This document shows, one piece after another, positions 6,538-6,573 of a DNA stretch of 6,573 nucleotides. A program made the translations under genes and the position numbers. Position 1 is the first letter of the stretch, and the number at the start of each line of letters is the position of its first letter. The notes beneath the pieces were generated by a model. That model was not told where the DNA came from and did not search any database. It worked only from the letters and a program-made list of their open reading frames with translations. Source of the DNA: Planctomycetota bacterium (lineage in GTDB: Bacteria > Planctomycetota > SZUA-567 > H5-PLA8); assembly GCA_025355035.1 (NCBI GenBank), contig JANXLS010000196.1, forward strand, positions 1-6,573. The letters run 5' to 3'.

Positions 6538-6573
6538 AATTCACCGATGGCTGGCAAGGTCACTCAACGCAGC

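Noticed and set aside
1..6573. CRISPR arrays, tRNA/rRNA genes, insertion sequences, riboswitches
   Set aside because: I looked and saw no regularly spaced repeats, tRNA-like cloverleaf, transposase frames, terminal inverted repeats or recognisable riboswitch cores; almost all the DNA is explained by the four coding regions.

Overview
The window is part of an exopolysaccharide synthesis and export locus from a Gram-negative bacterium. All four genes lie on the minus strand, so they read from right to left. The Gram-negative call rests on two outer-membrane export components: a signal-peptide SLBB-type export protein and a beta-barrel ending in an aromatic residue. By eye the base composition is a little over half G+C, with GGAG-type ribosome binding sites. 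Nothing fixes the taxon. The long, divergent domain builds would suit the PVC group (for example Verrucomicrobiota) or a related lineage, but that is a weak guess.

Layout in transcription order: (1) 6527-4395, a Wzz/Wzc-type polysaccharide co-polymerase fused to a bacterial tyrosine (BY) kinase, ending in a Tyr-Gly repeat tail; (2) 4344-3076, an outer-membrane beta-barrel protein of the BBP2 porin-like type, starting at TTG behind a strong Shine-Dalgarno site; (3) 3026-1830, a periplasmic polysaccharide export (OPX, Wza-like) protein with one export domain and three SLBB domains. These three are separated by only about 50 bp each and look like one operon. A 236-bp AT-rich non-coding gap (1594-1829) follows, with direct repeats and candidate promoters. 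Then comes (4) 1593 to beyond position 1, a WecA/TagO-type polyprenyl-phosphate sugar-1-phosphate transferase. Its frame stays open for 531 codons to the window edge, and it carries a soluble C-terminal extension of at least about 160 residues.

Inferred joint role: the transferase (4) starts the glycan on undecaprenyl phosphate at the inner membrane. The co-polymerase/kinase (1) controls polymerisation and chain length and docks to the export channel. The OPX protein (3) carries the polymer through the periplasm, and the barrel (2) probably provides the outer-membrane pore. The last step is inferred because the OPX protein has neither a lipobox nor the C-terminal helix that Wza uses to cross the outer membrane. 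Polymerase, flippase and other glycosyltransferases are not in the window.
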